Source: Candidatus Altimarinota bacterium (GTDB lineage: Bacteria; Patescibacteriota; Gracilibacteria; UBA1369; 2-02-FULL-48-14). Taken from it: DNA of 60,002 bases. Position numbers and translations under genes: made by a program. Below the pieces are notes generated by a model. It had not been told where the DNA came from and did not search any database. It saw only the letters and a program-made list of their open reading frames with translations. Where the stretch lies: positions 1-60,002 of the forward strand of contig WFTC01000018.1 in assembly GCA_015485665.1 (NCBI GenBank), in the 5' to 3' direction. This document shows, in pieces, positions 1-7,500 of this stretch. Numbering within the stretch: position 1 is the first letter of the stretch; the number at the start of each line of letters is the position of its first letter.

Positions 1-70
1 CAGGTGTTTTCATAACCTCAAATGTCGATTCTTGTGTTTCTATATTATTTTGTGGATTTTCAAAACTCAT
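1..70 (-). CDS. Partial hypothetical protein (N-terminus only, runs off the left edge)
   Basis: An open frame on the minus strand begins with ATG at 70-68 and stays open to the window edge, giving 23 codons that start MSFENPQNNIETQ. The peptide is polar and has no recognisable motif. It is listed because it continues the pattern of the neighbouring accessory region: a minus-strand gene, then a repeat-rich spacer of a few hundred bases, then the next minus-strand gene. If the pattern holds, this is the first exon-like stretch of a third cassette gene. No ribosome binding site is evident. It could equally be chance; the sequence left of the window would decide. Confidence 0.4.
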   Translation of the reverse strand, partial: MSFENPQNNIETQESTFEVMKTP

Positions 71-382
71 GATGTGTGGATATAAAAATAAATTTTGCCC
101 AAATAATTTTTCAACGATAGCTGAAAAGAATTTATTTATTTCAGCTAATGTTTAGGTGCATCTGAAGTTTCAGATACTTTTTTGTATCCCTCATTATTAA
201 GTTTATCATAAAAGAATATAAAAAAGGAGCTAAAATTTACGCGAGCCCCGAGCCGAGGAGTGAACCAGATATACCGTGTTAGGCGAGGGTGAGCGGATCC
301 GCCAGCTGGCGGAGGAGTGAAAGCGCAGCGTCCCCTTGAGTTGAGTTTGAGCATTTCAATTTTAAAAAAATAATTTCCCGTT
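71..382. other. Repeat-rich spacer with GC-rich patch and attC-like half-site
   Basis: No convincing gene. The stretch 240-335 is much richer in G and C than its surroundings and is built of gcgag/gcagcg-type words, like the patch at 890-1010. It contains GTTAGGCG at 278-285, the same core as the palindrome at 855-954, three bases after GATATAC (268-274), but I find no matching second arm, so it is at best a half-site. It also holds a perfect 16-nt palindrome TCCGCCAGCTGGCGGA at 298-313, a 7-bp inverted repeat at 160-175, and the left arm of the inverted repeat that brackets the ParB-like gene (341-377). Confidence 0.6.
341..377 (+). repeat. Left arm of inverted repeat around the ParB-like gene
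   Basis: Two perfectly conserved blocks, TTGAGTTTGAGCA (341-353) and AAAAAAATAATTTC (364-377), are separated by 10 bases. Both recur in inverted orientation at 838-850 and 813-826, there separated by 11 bases. The pair encloses the gene at 383-769 and gives a roughly 510-bp unit, 341-850. Confidence 0.8.
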
Positions 383-769
383 TTATTTCTCAATTTCTGG
401 AATTTTACTTCTTGGCACTTTTCTAACCTCTACTTCAGTTTTACCAAGTATTTTGGCTTTGACGAGTCTATGCAAACCATCAAGAATTAACCAACGACCT
501 TTATTTTCCATAATATCAATAGGATATGATAAATCTGCTTTCATTGTCCTGTCATATTCTTCTTGATGGTTTTCGGGAAAATTGATTACATCATTTGGCT
601 TTAAATCATAATATCCATTTTTGGTACTCCAAAATGGAATTTCAAAATGCCATTCTAATTCTTTAATATCAATTTTTTCAACAGGTATATCTAAAGCCCA
701 AACTTTCTTTTCAGACCAACTAAAGTCAAAGCCAACTTCTTCAATTATTTTTGGTAAAACTTTTTCCAT
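383..769 (-). CDS. ParB/sulfiredoxin-fold domain protein
   Basis: A 128-aa protein. The C-terminal third contains GRWLILDGLHRLVKAKILG, which matches the 'DG.HR..A' box of ParB N-terminal / sulfiredoxin-fold domains. In ParB and ParB-like nucleases this box forms the nucleotide- or phosphate-binding site. The region before it lacks an obvious helix-turn-helix, so this is a stand-alone domain rather than a chromosome-partitioning ParB. Such single-domain proteins are common in mobile and defence-associated DNA. The start is ATG at 769-767. The gene sits alone between two repeat-rich spacers, is enclosed by an inverted repeat, and lies on the minus strand like the radical SAM gene beside it. The biochemical role is unknown; the fold assignment is the only part I would defend. 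Confidence 0.65.
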   Translation of the reverse strand: MEKVLPKIIEEVGFDFSWSEKKVWALDIPVEKIDIKELEWHFEIPFWSTKNGYYDLKPNDVINFPENHQEEYDRTMKADLSYPIDIMENKGRWLILDGLHRLVKAKILGKTEVEVRKVPRSKIPEIEK

Positions 770-812
770 AATTTTTTAGAAAAGTGCTAAATTTTTATAT
801 ATCTTACGAAGA

Positions 813-850
813 GAAATTATTTTTTTATCCTTATTTTTGCTCAAACTCAA
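813..850 (-). repeat. Right arm of inverted repeat around the ParB-like gene
   Basis: GAAATTATTTTTTT (813-826) and TGCTCAAACTCAA (838-850) are the exact reverse complements of the two blocks at 364-377 and 341-353. The arm ends four bases before the attC-like palindrome. Confidence 0.8.
819..835 (+). repeat. 17-bp direct repeat, copy 1
   Basis: ATTTTTTTATCCTTATT is repeated exactly at 1015-1031. The two copies flank the attC-like palindrome and GC-rich patch, giving a 196-bp period. Confidence 0.75.
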
Positions 851-854
851 TTTC

Positions 855-954
855 GCCTAACGTTAGGGATATACGAAGTTTTTCTGGAACGAAGTGGAAG
901 AAAAATTTGGAGAAATGGCGAGCCGAGCCATTTCTCGTATATCCCTTGTTATGT
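855..954 (-). repeat. attC-like imperfect palindrome (candidate recombination site)
   Basis: The outer ends are GCCTAAC (855-861) and GTTATGT (948-954). The first fits the integron attC box consensus RYYYAAC exactly; the second fits GTTRRRY at all but one position. Inside, AGGGATATACGA (865-876) and TCGTATATCCCT (935-946) are exact reverse complements. A second hairpin is nested: GAGAAATGGC (910-919) with GCCATTTCTC (927-936). Length and layout (short conserved ends, paired inner boxes, variable loop) are those of attC sites. Read on the minus strand, it lies 3' of the radical SAM gene with the conserved GTTAGGC box facing the next gene, as expected for a cassette array. The identification rests on form only. 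Confidence 0.5.
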
Positions 955-1014
955 GTCCCGAGCGTAACGCAGTGAAGCGAGAGCGCAGCGTGGTCGGAGC
1001 GAAGCGGAGAAGTC

Positions 1015-1031
1015 ATTTTTTTATCCTTATT
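1015..1031 (+). repeat. 17-bp direct repeat, copy 2
   Basis: This is identical to 819-835. It runs directly into the left arm of the radical-SAM inverted repeat. Confidence 0.75.
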
Positions 1032-1036
1032 ATTCT

Positions 1037-1084
1037 TTTGCAGAGAGATTTTTTTCATTATTATTAGAAAATTTAATTTTTTTC
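1037..1084 (-). repeat. Left arm of 48-bp inverted repeat around the radical SAM gene
   Basis: The outer block TTTGCAGAGAGATT (1037-1050) and inner block GAAAATTTAATTTTTTTC (1067-1084) are exact reverse complements of 2399-2412 and 2365-2382. Both arms have the same 16-base spacing. This looks like the terminal inverted repeat of a mobile element of about 1.38 kb (1037-2412). Confidence 0.85.
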
Positions 1085-1133
1085 GTTTTTATTTTTCCAA
1101 GAGGGGTTAGGGGTGAATTGGAAAAATAAAAAC
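1085..1133 (-). terminator. 16-bp perfect hairpin just after the radical SAM gene
   Basis: GTTTTTATTTTTCCAA (1085-1100) and TTGGAAAAATAAAAAC (1118-1133) are perfect reverse complements around a 17-base loop. The hairpin begins 3 bases past the radical SAM stop codon and abuts the left arm of the 48-bp repeat. It may end transcription, but the stem is A/T-rich and no clean U-run follows, so it could instead be part of the mobile unit. Confidence 0.45.
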
Positions 1134-1136
1134 ACC

Positions 1137-2279
1137 TTATTGTTCACAATCTTTACTACCCATTTCCATAATTTCTTTTTCTTCGGGCGGTATTGTATAC
1201 CCTAACTTTTTCGCTTCTTCAATTCTAGGAATACAACCAACACCTACTTGTTCTATTCTTTCTCTTATTGTCTTTGAAAGCATATCTGTATTTGGTTCAT
1301 ATTTTCCATATATATGACCTGTACCAACGCAGGATAAAATATCGCCATTAATTGTAATATATAATGCTCCTGCACTTTGAGTACAAAATCCTCCTTGAGG
1401 ATATATAACGCCCATGGGATTATTTCCAAATTCTTCTTTATCAATCGTTTCTATTCTTTTTCTTAATTGAGCAAATTCATCAGGTTTTACTTTATCAGCG
1501 ACTAATTGTTTTTGTTCTTCTTCTGATAATCCTTCAAAAGTTCCACTTTCATGATCTAACTTTGTTGGACCTTGGGGAATATATGTTTTTATTTCTGGCA
1601 TTATGTTATTTCTACGACAAAATCTAAAAATATCTGGAATTTCTTCTAGATTACTTTGCATTACCAGAATATCTGCACCAACGCGAGTTGTTGTTTTTTG
1701 AATTCCATCAATTTCAATATTTTCTCCGTCCATAAATCCAAGCTCCCTAAGATTTTCTATAGCTTCATCTCTAAGTTGTGCGTAATTTTGTAATGAACCA
1801 CGAACATAATGATTCATTTTTTCTGGATTTAGACTCCATAGTTTTATGAAGAAACTGATAGGTTTATCTTTATATTTTGCTAAGTTTTCTCTTTGAAAAA
1901 ATCTTGTCGCTCCATGTGTAAAGACCACTGCTTGCATCCCAAGTTCTTCAATTTTATCAATTAAATCACTAAAATGAGGGTCTAAAGTTGGTTCTCCTGC
2001 TCCAACAATATCTACTGTTTTAACTCCCATTCTCTTTGCTTCTTCAAGAAGTTGAATTTGTGTTTCAAAACTCATTTCATCTTTTCCACGTGCCTTACGT
2101 TTTTCTGAAACATCATCTCCTGGTCTATTAACAAAACAACCTGGGCAAGAAAGATTACACACATTAGAAGTATGAGTGACTAATTTTAGTAATTCTCCTT
2201 TTTTATGGGCTGTTATATATTCTTGCATTGAATGATTCCAACCCTCAACAATGCTTGGTTTTGGCTTTTCCATATTCAT
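1137..2279 (-). CDS. Radical SAM protein with Cys-containing C-terminal (SPASM-like) region
   Basis: A 380-aa protein. The radical SAM cluster motif CNLSCPGC (Cys41, Cys45, Cys48) binds the [4Fe-4S] cluster that cleaves S-adenosylmethionine. The glycine-rich GAGEPTL near residue 94 is the typical SAM-binding GGE-like motif. The C-terminal part has further Cys residues in GGFCTQSAG, ILSCVGTG and GCIP, suggesting a SPASM/twitch-type auxiliary cluster domain, as in peptide-modifying and dehydrogenase radical SAM enzymes. No peptide substrate gene is visible nearby. The start may be ATG 2279 or the in-frame ATG two codons later. The gene stands alone, enclosed by a 48-bp inverted repeat with no transposase inside, so it looks like cargo. 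The substrate is unknown. Confidence 0.8.
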   Translation of the reverse strand: MNMEKPKPSIVEGWNHSMQEYITAHKKGELLKLVTHTSNVCNLSCPGCFVNRPGDDVSEKRKARGKDEMSFETQIQLLEEAKRMGVKTVDIVGAGEPTLDPHFSDLIDKIEELGMQAVVFTHGATRFFQRENLAKYKDKPISFFIKLWSLNPEKMNHYVRGSLQNYAQLRDEAIENLRELGFMDGENIEIDGIQKTTTRVGADILVMQSNLEEIPDIFRFCRRNNIMPEIKTYIPQGPTKLDHESGTFEGLSEEEQKQLVADKVKPDEFAQLRKRIETIDKEEFGNNPMGVIYPQGGFCTQSAGALYITINGDILSCVGTGHIYGKYEPNTDMLSKTIRERIEQVGVGCIPRIEEAKKLGYTIPPEEKEIMEMGSKDCEQ

Positions 2280-2364
2280 TATTATTCACTAAATATTTAT
2301 AAATAAATCGTTTTCTGGAGCGATAGCAGAAGAAAACACAATATTATTCCCCTCTATAAATAAA

Positions 2365-2412
2365 GAAAAAAATTAAATTTTCCATTCCTTATTTTAAAAA
2401 TCTCTCTGCAAA
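2365..2412 (+). repeat. Right arm of 48-bp inverted repeat around the radical SAM gene
   Basis: GAAAAAAATTAAATTTTC (2365-2382) and AATCTCTCTGCAAA (2399-2412) mirror the left arm exactly, with the intervening 16 bases diverged. No target-site duplication is obvious in the flanks. Confidence 0.85.
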
Positions 2413-2659
2413 TCATTAAATTGTTAAAAAAATGATTATACATAACTCAAGTATATATGAATTGTGGATAAGTGTAAAAGTACTTCTTGTCTGTTGGTTT
2501 TTTAAAAATATAAAAATGGATTCCTCAAAACATTTATCTTCATATCTTTTGAGTGTAGTCATTTTATCTTATGAGTGGCTTTTTTGTGTGTGCAAGTATG
2601 AATGACTGTAAAGCTAATTGTCTAAGTTTTCAGATTTAGTGCTGTCTGTATTTTTTATG

Positions 2660-2697
2660 AACTACCGTCAAACCTTCTGCGTAAGCTGGCGGTAGTT
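2660..2697 (+). repeat. Hairpin upstream of the integrase
   Basis: AACTACCGTCA (2660-2670) pairs with TGGCGGTAGTT (2687-2697) with one G-T wobble around a 16-base loop. It shares the word AGCTGGCGG with the palindrome at 298-313. It lies 45 bases before the integrase start and is a candidate recombinase-binding or regulatory site. Confidence 0.5.
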
Positions 2698-2741
2698 TAC
2701 AGAAAAAATTCAGGAAAATGTCAGTTTATTTTGTGTAGTTT

Positions 2742-3557
2742 GTGAATATGAAAATTTTACTCAATCATTTAAGGGAGGCATTGATACTTAGAGGCTATAG
2801 TGGAAAGACTATCAAGGTTTATGTGTCGGCTACAATGGCTTTTATTAAATGGTGCAAGGGGGATTTGGATGCAAATATGGTAAAACCATATCTATTACAT
2901 TTGAAGAAACAAGGTAAGGCGGTGCAGACTATTAATTTGCATTTGAATGCGCTTAAATTTTTCTTTCAAGAAGTTTTAGGTGATAAGAGTGCATGGAACA
3001 TTAAAACTCTTAAAAAGATTAAAAAATTGCCTGTTATTTTAAGTAGGAAAGAGATTGAACAAATAATTGATTCAACTAATTCTAAAAAGCATCGTTTATC
3101 TTTAGCTTTATGTTATGGTGCCGGACTTAGGGTAAGTGAATTAATTGCTTTAAAAGTAAAAGATTTGGATTTTGAAAGGGGTACTGTATTTATTAGGCAT
3201 GGCAAAGGGGCTAAAGATCGTTTAACGCTTTTACCGAAGCGTTTGGAGGATGAGCTTTATTTGTGGATTAAAGCTAAAGATAAAAATACAGGAGATTATC
3301 TCTTTGAGAGTAGAAGGGGAGGGTGTTTGACGACTAGATGTATACAAAAAGTGTTCAAGAAGGCTTGTGAGAGAGCCGGAATTTCAAAAGATGTTGGGAT
3401 TCATGCTTTAAGGCATAGTTTTGCAACGCATTTAATAGAGAATGGAGTAAATTTAAGGCATGTGCAATTTTTACTGGGCCATCAAAGCATTTTGACAACA
3501 CAGCGTTATACTCAAGTAAGTATGGATAGTTTCAATTTCATGGAGAGTCCTTATTGA
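2742..3557 (+). CDS. Tyrosine recombinase / integrase (XerC/D-like)
   Basis: A 271-aa protein (GTG start at 2742; ATG at 2748 is equally possible). It has the SAM-like N-terminal core-binding domain (residues about 5-85) and the tyrosine recombinase catalytic domain (about 97-265). The catalytic set is complete: Arg130 (GAGLR), Lys155 (GKGAKDR), His221-x-x-Arg224 (HALRHSFATH), His247 (LLGHQ) and nucleophile Tyr256 (TTQRYTQ). Length and order are those of Xer-type and integron-type enzymes. It lacks the extra EW.WQYVFPS-type segment between motifs II and III that marks classical integron integrases, so it is not a standard IntI. It is transcribed away from minus-strand single-gene units, as an integron integrase would be. 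It could instead be the chromosomal Xer protein or a mobile-element integrase; dif was not identified. Confidence 0.85.
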   Translation: MNMKILLNHLREALILRGYSGKTIKVYVSATMAFIKWCKGDLDANMVKPYLLHLKKQGKAVQTINLHLNALKFFFQEVLGDKSAWNIKTLKKIKKLPVILSRKEIEQIIDSTNSKKHRLSLALCYGAGLRVSELIALKVKDLDFERGTVFIRHGKGAKDRLTLLPKRLEDELYLWIKAKDKNTGDYLFESRRGGCLTTRCIQKVFKKACERAGISKDVGIHALRHSFATHLIENGVNLRHVQFLLGHQSILTTQRYTQVSMDSFNFMESPY

Positions 3558-3570
3558 GTTTGGACTTATT

Positions 3571-4545
3571 TTAATTGAGCTGAAGTAAAATTTTTTCTAT
3601 TGCGAGCAAATATTGATCTTCTTCATGAGGTCTGAAGTGTATTTTACCCTTTTTTAGGCGCTTGTCTATTGTTAGTAGTTTTTGCAATATGGAGTGTAGT
3701 TCTTGTTCTGAAAAATTATAGCAAGATTTTAGTGTTTTGCTTACAACAAAAGGGTGAATTTTCATGTGAGAAGCAATTTCTTTTGCTTTGAGACCTTTTT
3801 TGTTTAAGTCTTTCATTTCCATTATTAGTCTGAATTGGCGCAAAATCATTGCAAACAGATGTGGTGCTTTATAACCTTGAAGGTGTAGCATTTTGAATAG
3901 TCGTAGAGCTTCGGTTTTATTTTTTTGTGCCAGTTTATCTGTCATTTCAAATATATTTTCTTTATATGATCGGCTTATAAGTTCTTCTATCATCTCTTTA
4001 GTAACAGGTTTATTTGCCGCATAAAGACTTAATTTTTGTATTTCATTTTCCAATTGCCAAAGATCTCCGCATAGCAAGATGGATAGCTTTGTTGCCAGAT
4101 TTGCATTTATGCTGATGCCATGTTTGGCGGCTCGTTTAATTATCCATTGAATCAGTGCTGTTCCTTCCGGCTTTGAAAAATTTTTGATTGTGGCATTTTG
4201 AACAAGAAATTTATACAAAGTGCTGCGTTTATCTACCTGACCTTGTTCGTATAAGACCAAAATGCTTGAGTCTGGGATTTGATTGAGTATGTTCTTTAGT
4301 GCTTTTCTTTTTTCGGTGCTATTTTGTTTTTGGAAATTTTTTAGAATAATCAATCTTTTCTCTCCTAGAAAAGGGGAGCTCATTATTAGACTTTGCAAAT
4401 CTGAAACTGAGCAATTTAATCCATCCAGTATCTCCAAATTTATATCACCGTATTTTTGACTGAATGCCTTTATCCAGCGGTGAATTTCTTCTTTCAAAGA
4501 AAGAGTGTCTTCTCCAAACATCATAACCAAATTGGGCTTTTTCAT
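3571..4545 (-). CDS. holA: DNA polymerase III delta subunit
   Basis: A 324-aa protein of normal family length. It starts MKKPNLVMMFGEDTLSLKEE, matching the HolA N-terminus where the clamp-loader delta subunit has its degenerate nucleotide-binding fold (the YGEDxYL-type motif). The following regions SSPFLGEKRLIILKNF and the helical C-terminal collar (FAMILRQFRLIMEMKDL) also fit. HolA opens the sliding clamp during replication in the cytoplasm. It is the last gene of a minus-strand run behind a large secreted protein (4-base gap), so it is probably co-transcribed with it. It converges with the integrase, whose stop lies 13 bases away. Confidence 0.9.
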   Translation of the reverse strand: MKKPNLVMMFGEDTLSLKEEIHRWIKAFSQKYGDINLEILDGLNCSVSDLQSLIMSSPFLGEKRLIILKNFQKQNSTEKRKALKNILNQIPDSSILVLYEQGQVDKRSTLYKFLVQNATIKNFSKPEGTALIQWIIKRAAKHGISINANLATKLSILLCGDLWQLENEIQKLSLYAANKPVTKEMIEELISRSYKENIFEMTDKLAQKNKTEALRLFKMLHLQGYKAPHLFAMILRQFRLIMEMKDLNKKGLKAKEIASHMKIHPFVVSKTLKSCYNFSEQELHSILQKLLTIDKRLKKGKIHFRPHEEDQYLLAIEKILLQLN

Positions 4546-4549
4546 AAGC

Positions 4550-7500
4550 CTAATTTACCGTTTCTTCACTATAAATGTCGACCTTTTCATTCAAATATGG
4601 GGGTGTATTTAGGATTATTGTTTCGTCATAGTAAATGACCAGTCCTCCGCCGGGAATATTTGTTGAAGGAGATCCTACATAGCGGGCACTATTGAAAAGT
4701 TCTTGAACATTTCCATAGAGAGAACCCCTGATTACAAGCTGTTGATCAACTTCAGAGCGAGCTTCACCTGTAAATTTCTGGTCTGTAACCATGAATGCGT
4801 TTATTTCACTTACATTTGCGGAAATATCTATATCACCGCCTTCCACAATTATAGCGAAAGAGGGAAGGTTTCTGTAGTCGGTACCGGCACCCGCATCTTC
4901 ATAAAGAATATTGCCAGTAATGTGAAGATCTGCATTTGTGACTATCAATGTCCAAGCACCATTTGGCACATTAAGATTGCCAAGTGTCAGGCTTTCACCT
5001 GATCCTTGGTAGTATAACACACCGCTTTCTGGGTTATTGTTATTACTGAGTGCATTGACAAGAGTTTCCCAGCTGCTTACAGTTCCGTTTAAAGTAGACT
5101 GTCTTGTTTCCGCATTACGCACAGCTTGAGATATTTGACTGGAAGTTGTACTTTCCACTGTTGAAGATTTCCATAAATCAGCCACACTGACTACGATTTC
5201 ACATACATAAGAGCTTAAATTAGCAATTATTCCTCCTGTATTTGATTCTGTATCATCACAAAAAGATACGCTAAACTCGCTATATCCACTGCTGTAGCTT
5301 ACACCCTCACTTTCTTCATAGTCGTAATTTATAATTGTTTCATCTTCTTCACTTTGCTCCTTTTCATCATCATAAACTACCAGTGAGTCTACATTTCTGT
5401 AATCTTCAACGTCAAACTCACTTCCATCATATATACATGCAATGTCAGAGCCTCCGTCAATCTGCTGTTCTAAGAATACATCTCCTGCATTTCTTGTTAC
5501 AAGATACTGGCAAAGTGAAGCCAGCATCGCTTCAGCTTGAGCACTTTCACCTCCGTTTACTGTAACTTCTGCTTCATTGACAAATTTTTCCGTCAGACAA
5601 GGATCGCTGCCGTTTGAACAGTCAAGAGCATTATTTACAATTGCAACATAGCGCAGGCGGATACGAATATTTCCATCTTCAATTTCATTCGCATATTCCT
5701 GAGCAAAGTCATCTAAATTTAAAAGGCGTACAGCTCCTTCATACTCAAGAGTATTTTCAAGATTATCAACGCAAATCTCGCCTGAAACCTCTGCTCCTTC
5801 TGCATCATAAATACAATCTTCAATGCGTACAGCTTTTTTCCCGTCTTCAAAAGTTAAATATGGAATAACCGGCGCAAAAGCACCATTTTGTATGTCATCT
5901 CCTATTTTGTCGGCATTTTCATCAAATTCTTTGCTGTCAAAGCCCATTCTTTCTATAAGCTCGTAGCGATAAACTCCGTATTGATCTACATCATTATCTT
6001 TATCAATATCGGCACTTAACATTGTAGCATCAGTCACAAAAATCAAACTTCCACCAAGGTCGCTTTGTGTTCCCGCACTTGACCAAAGTCCGTCTGTAAA
6101 ATATAACTCACTTTCACTTCCATTCGGAATATAATCCAAAGTGTAAAATGCACGATCTGCATTATGAGTAAAGAATGTGTCGTAAAAATCATTACCATCT
6201 TGTTCCGGACTAAAATTGAAGGTGTAAATGAACTTGTCAAATTTTCCTATTTCTCCATTTTCTTTGTTGTCTATATCACCTGAGTTACCTCCATTATCAC
6301 CTTCTACGCCGCCTGATCCACTGCCACCTCCACTGCCACCTCCATTTCCACCACCTCCACCAGGATTTCCAGGTTCATCTTCACATATTTCACCTGTGTT
6401 GTCATCAATTCCATCTCCATCTTCATCAACGCATGCACCACCGCTTTCAAAGCTGAATTCATATTCGGCCGAGCAATATGTGGCTTCTCCTTCTACAAAA
6501 GCATCCAAGTATTCATTTTCTTCAAAACCTGTCCAACAAATGCTTCCTGTGTATATGGGCAGGCCGTTAAGATTTACAGATGCACTTCCGCTGCCTGAAG
6601 CGCTTGGACCCGCATCTACTGAAATTTCAATTGAGTCTGTAGTTAGAGCTCCACCATTGCTTTCATAAGCGTAGGCAGACAGGCTTGGAGTGTATAGGGG
6701 GTCACCTGTAGGAACATTTAATTCAAAATTCCAACACATAATTTCATTTCCGTCCAATCTTGCAACATCATCTTGATTATTCGGATCAAAAGATGAACCG
6801 TCTGCAAAATAAGGATCTCCAATGCTTAGTGATTCACATATTGCTGCTTGTGTAATTGTCAGATTTATTGATGCGCTGCAAAATCCCGCTACATCATCCA
6901 ATGCTTTCACATCTATTTGACTTGACTCGCTACTTTCATATGTGACATTCCATCCACCGGATGCAAGATCGCTTTGGTAAGGTGGAGTATTACCATCAAA
7001 GAGTGAATTTTCATCAGTTGAGTCCCATTCAATGGTGTATGGCCAGTCTTCGCCGGTTGAAGCTTCCACATCTATACTGATTTCTTGGCTTGATGGTGCG
7101 CTTGTAGGCATTACAATACTTGGACTTGTTATATCTAGATTTACGCAGTAGGGGAGCTGAATAGCAGCTTCACAAACTCCAGGAGCACTGCCATCTACTT
7201 TTGCTAAAATCCAATCTCCTGCGCTTTGGTTGAAGTAAGAAATTTCTTTTGTTGCTTTTGTTATTAGGTCATTCATACGACCTAAGCTATCCCAAAGACC
7301 ATATCTGAAATCACCGTTTGCGTTTGCCGTATCACCAAAGTCAGGTTGAGTCTCTTGATAGCTGAAAGCCTTCCAATTTATTTCTGAATCTGCTGTGATA
7401 TCTGCGCCGCTTGTATCGGTAACTTGCGTATTTATACTTATAAAGGCACTCCCAAGATCATCTACTCCTATATTTTCGCTGTTTATATCCATAGTCAGGC

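Larger units (their letters stand above)
770..1136. other. Repeat-rich spacer between ParB-like and radical SAM genes
   Basis: No convincing gene. In order it holds the right arm of the ParB-gene inverted repeat (813-850), a 17-bp direct repeat copy (819-835), an attC-like palindrome (855-954), a GC-rich patch of gagcg/gcagcg words (955-1010), the second direct repeat copy (1015-1031), the left arm of the radical-SAM inverted repeat (1037-1084), and a 16-bp perfect inverted repeat (1085-1133). The density of nested repeats is far above anything else in the window. Confidence 0.75.
2280..2741. other. Spacer between the radical SAM gene and the integrase
   Basis: A 462-base divergent intergenic region without a gene. 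It carries the right arm of the 48-bp inverted repeat (2365-2412) and a hairpin at 2660-2697. In an integron this interval would hold the attI site and the cassette promoter; I cannot point to a convincing attI. A weak plus-strand promoter candidate (TTGTCT, 16 bases, TATAAA) lies about 250 bp upstream of the integrase. Confidence 0.5.

Noticed and set aside
261-285. Second complete attC site
   Set aside because: Only the GTTAGGCG core and a GATATAC word are present; no complementary arm was found, so it is reported only as a half-site within the spacer.
145-393. Open frame of 82 codons on the minus strand
   Set aside because: It runs through the GC-rich repeat patch and the inverted-repeat arm, and its peptide has no domain-like pattern. 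It is best explained as a by-product of the repeats.
784-1058. Two overlapping frames (63 and 75 codons) on opposite strands
   Set aside because: Both are laid over the attC-like palindrome and its flanking repeats; neither has a start context or protein-like composition.
6228-6668. 146-codon Pro/Ser-rich frame on the plus strand
   Set aside because: It is antisense to the Gly-rich linker of the 1253-aa secreted protein; the Pro-rich reading is the mirror of Gly codons.
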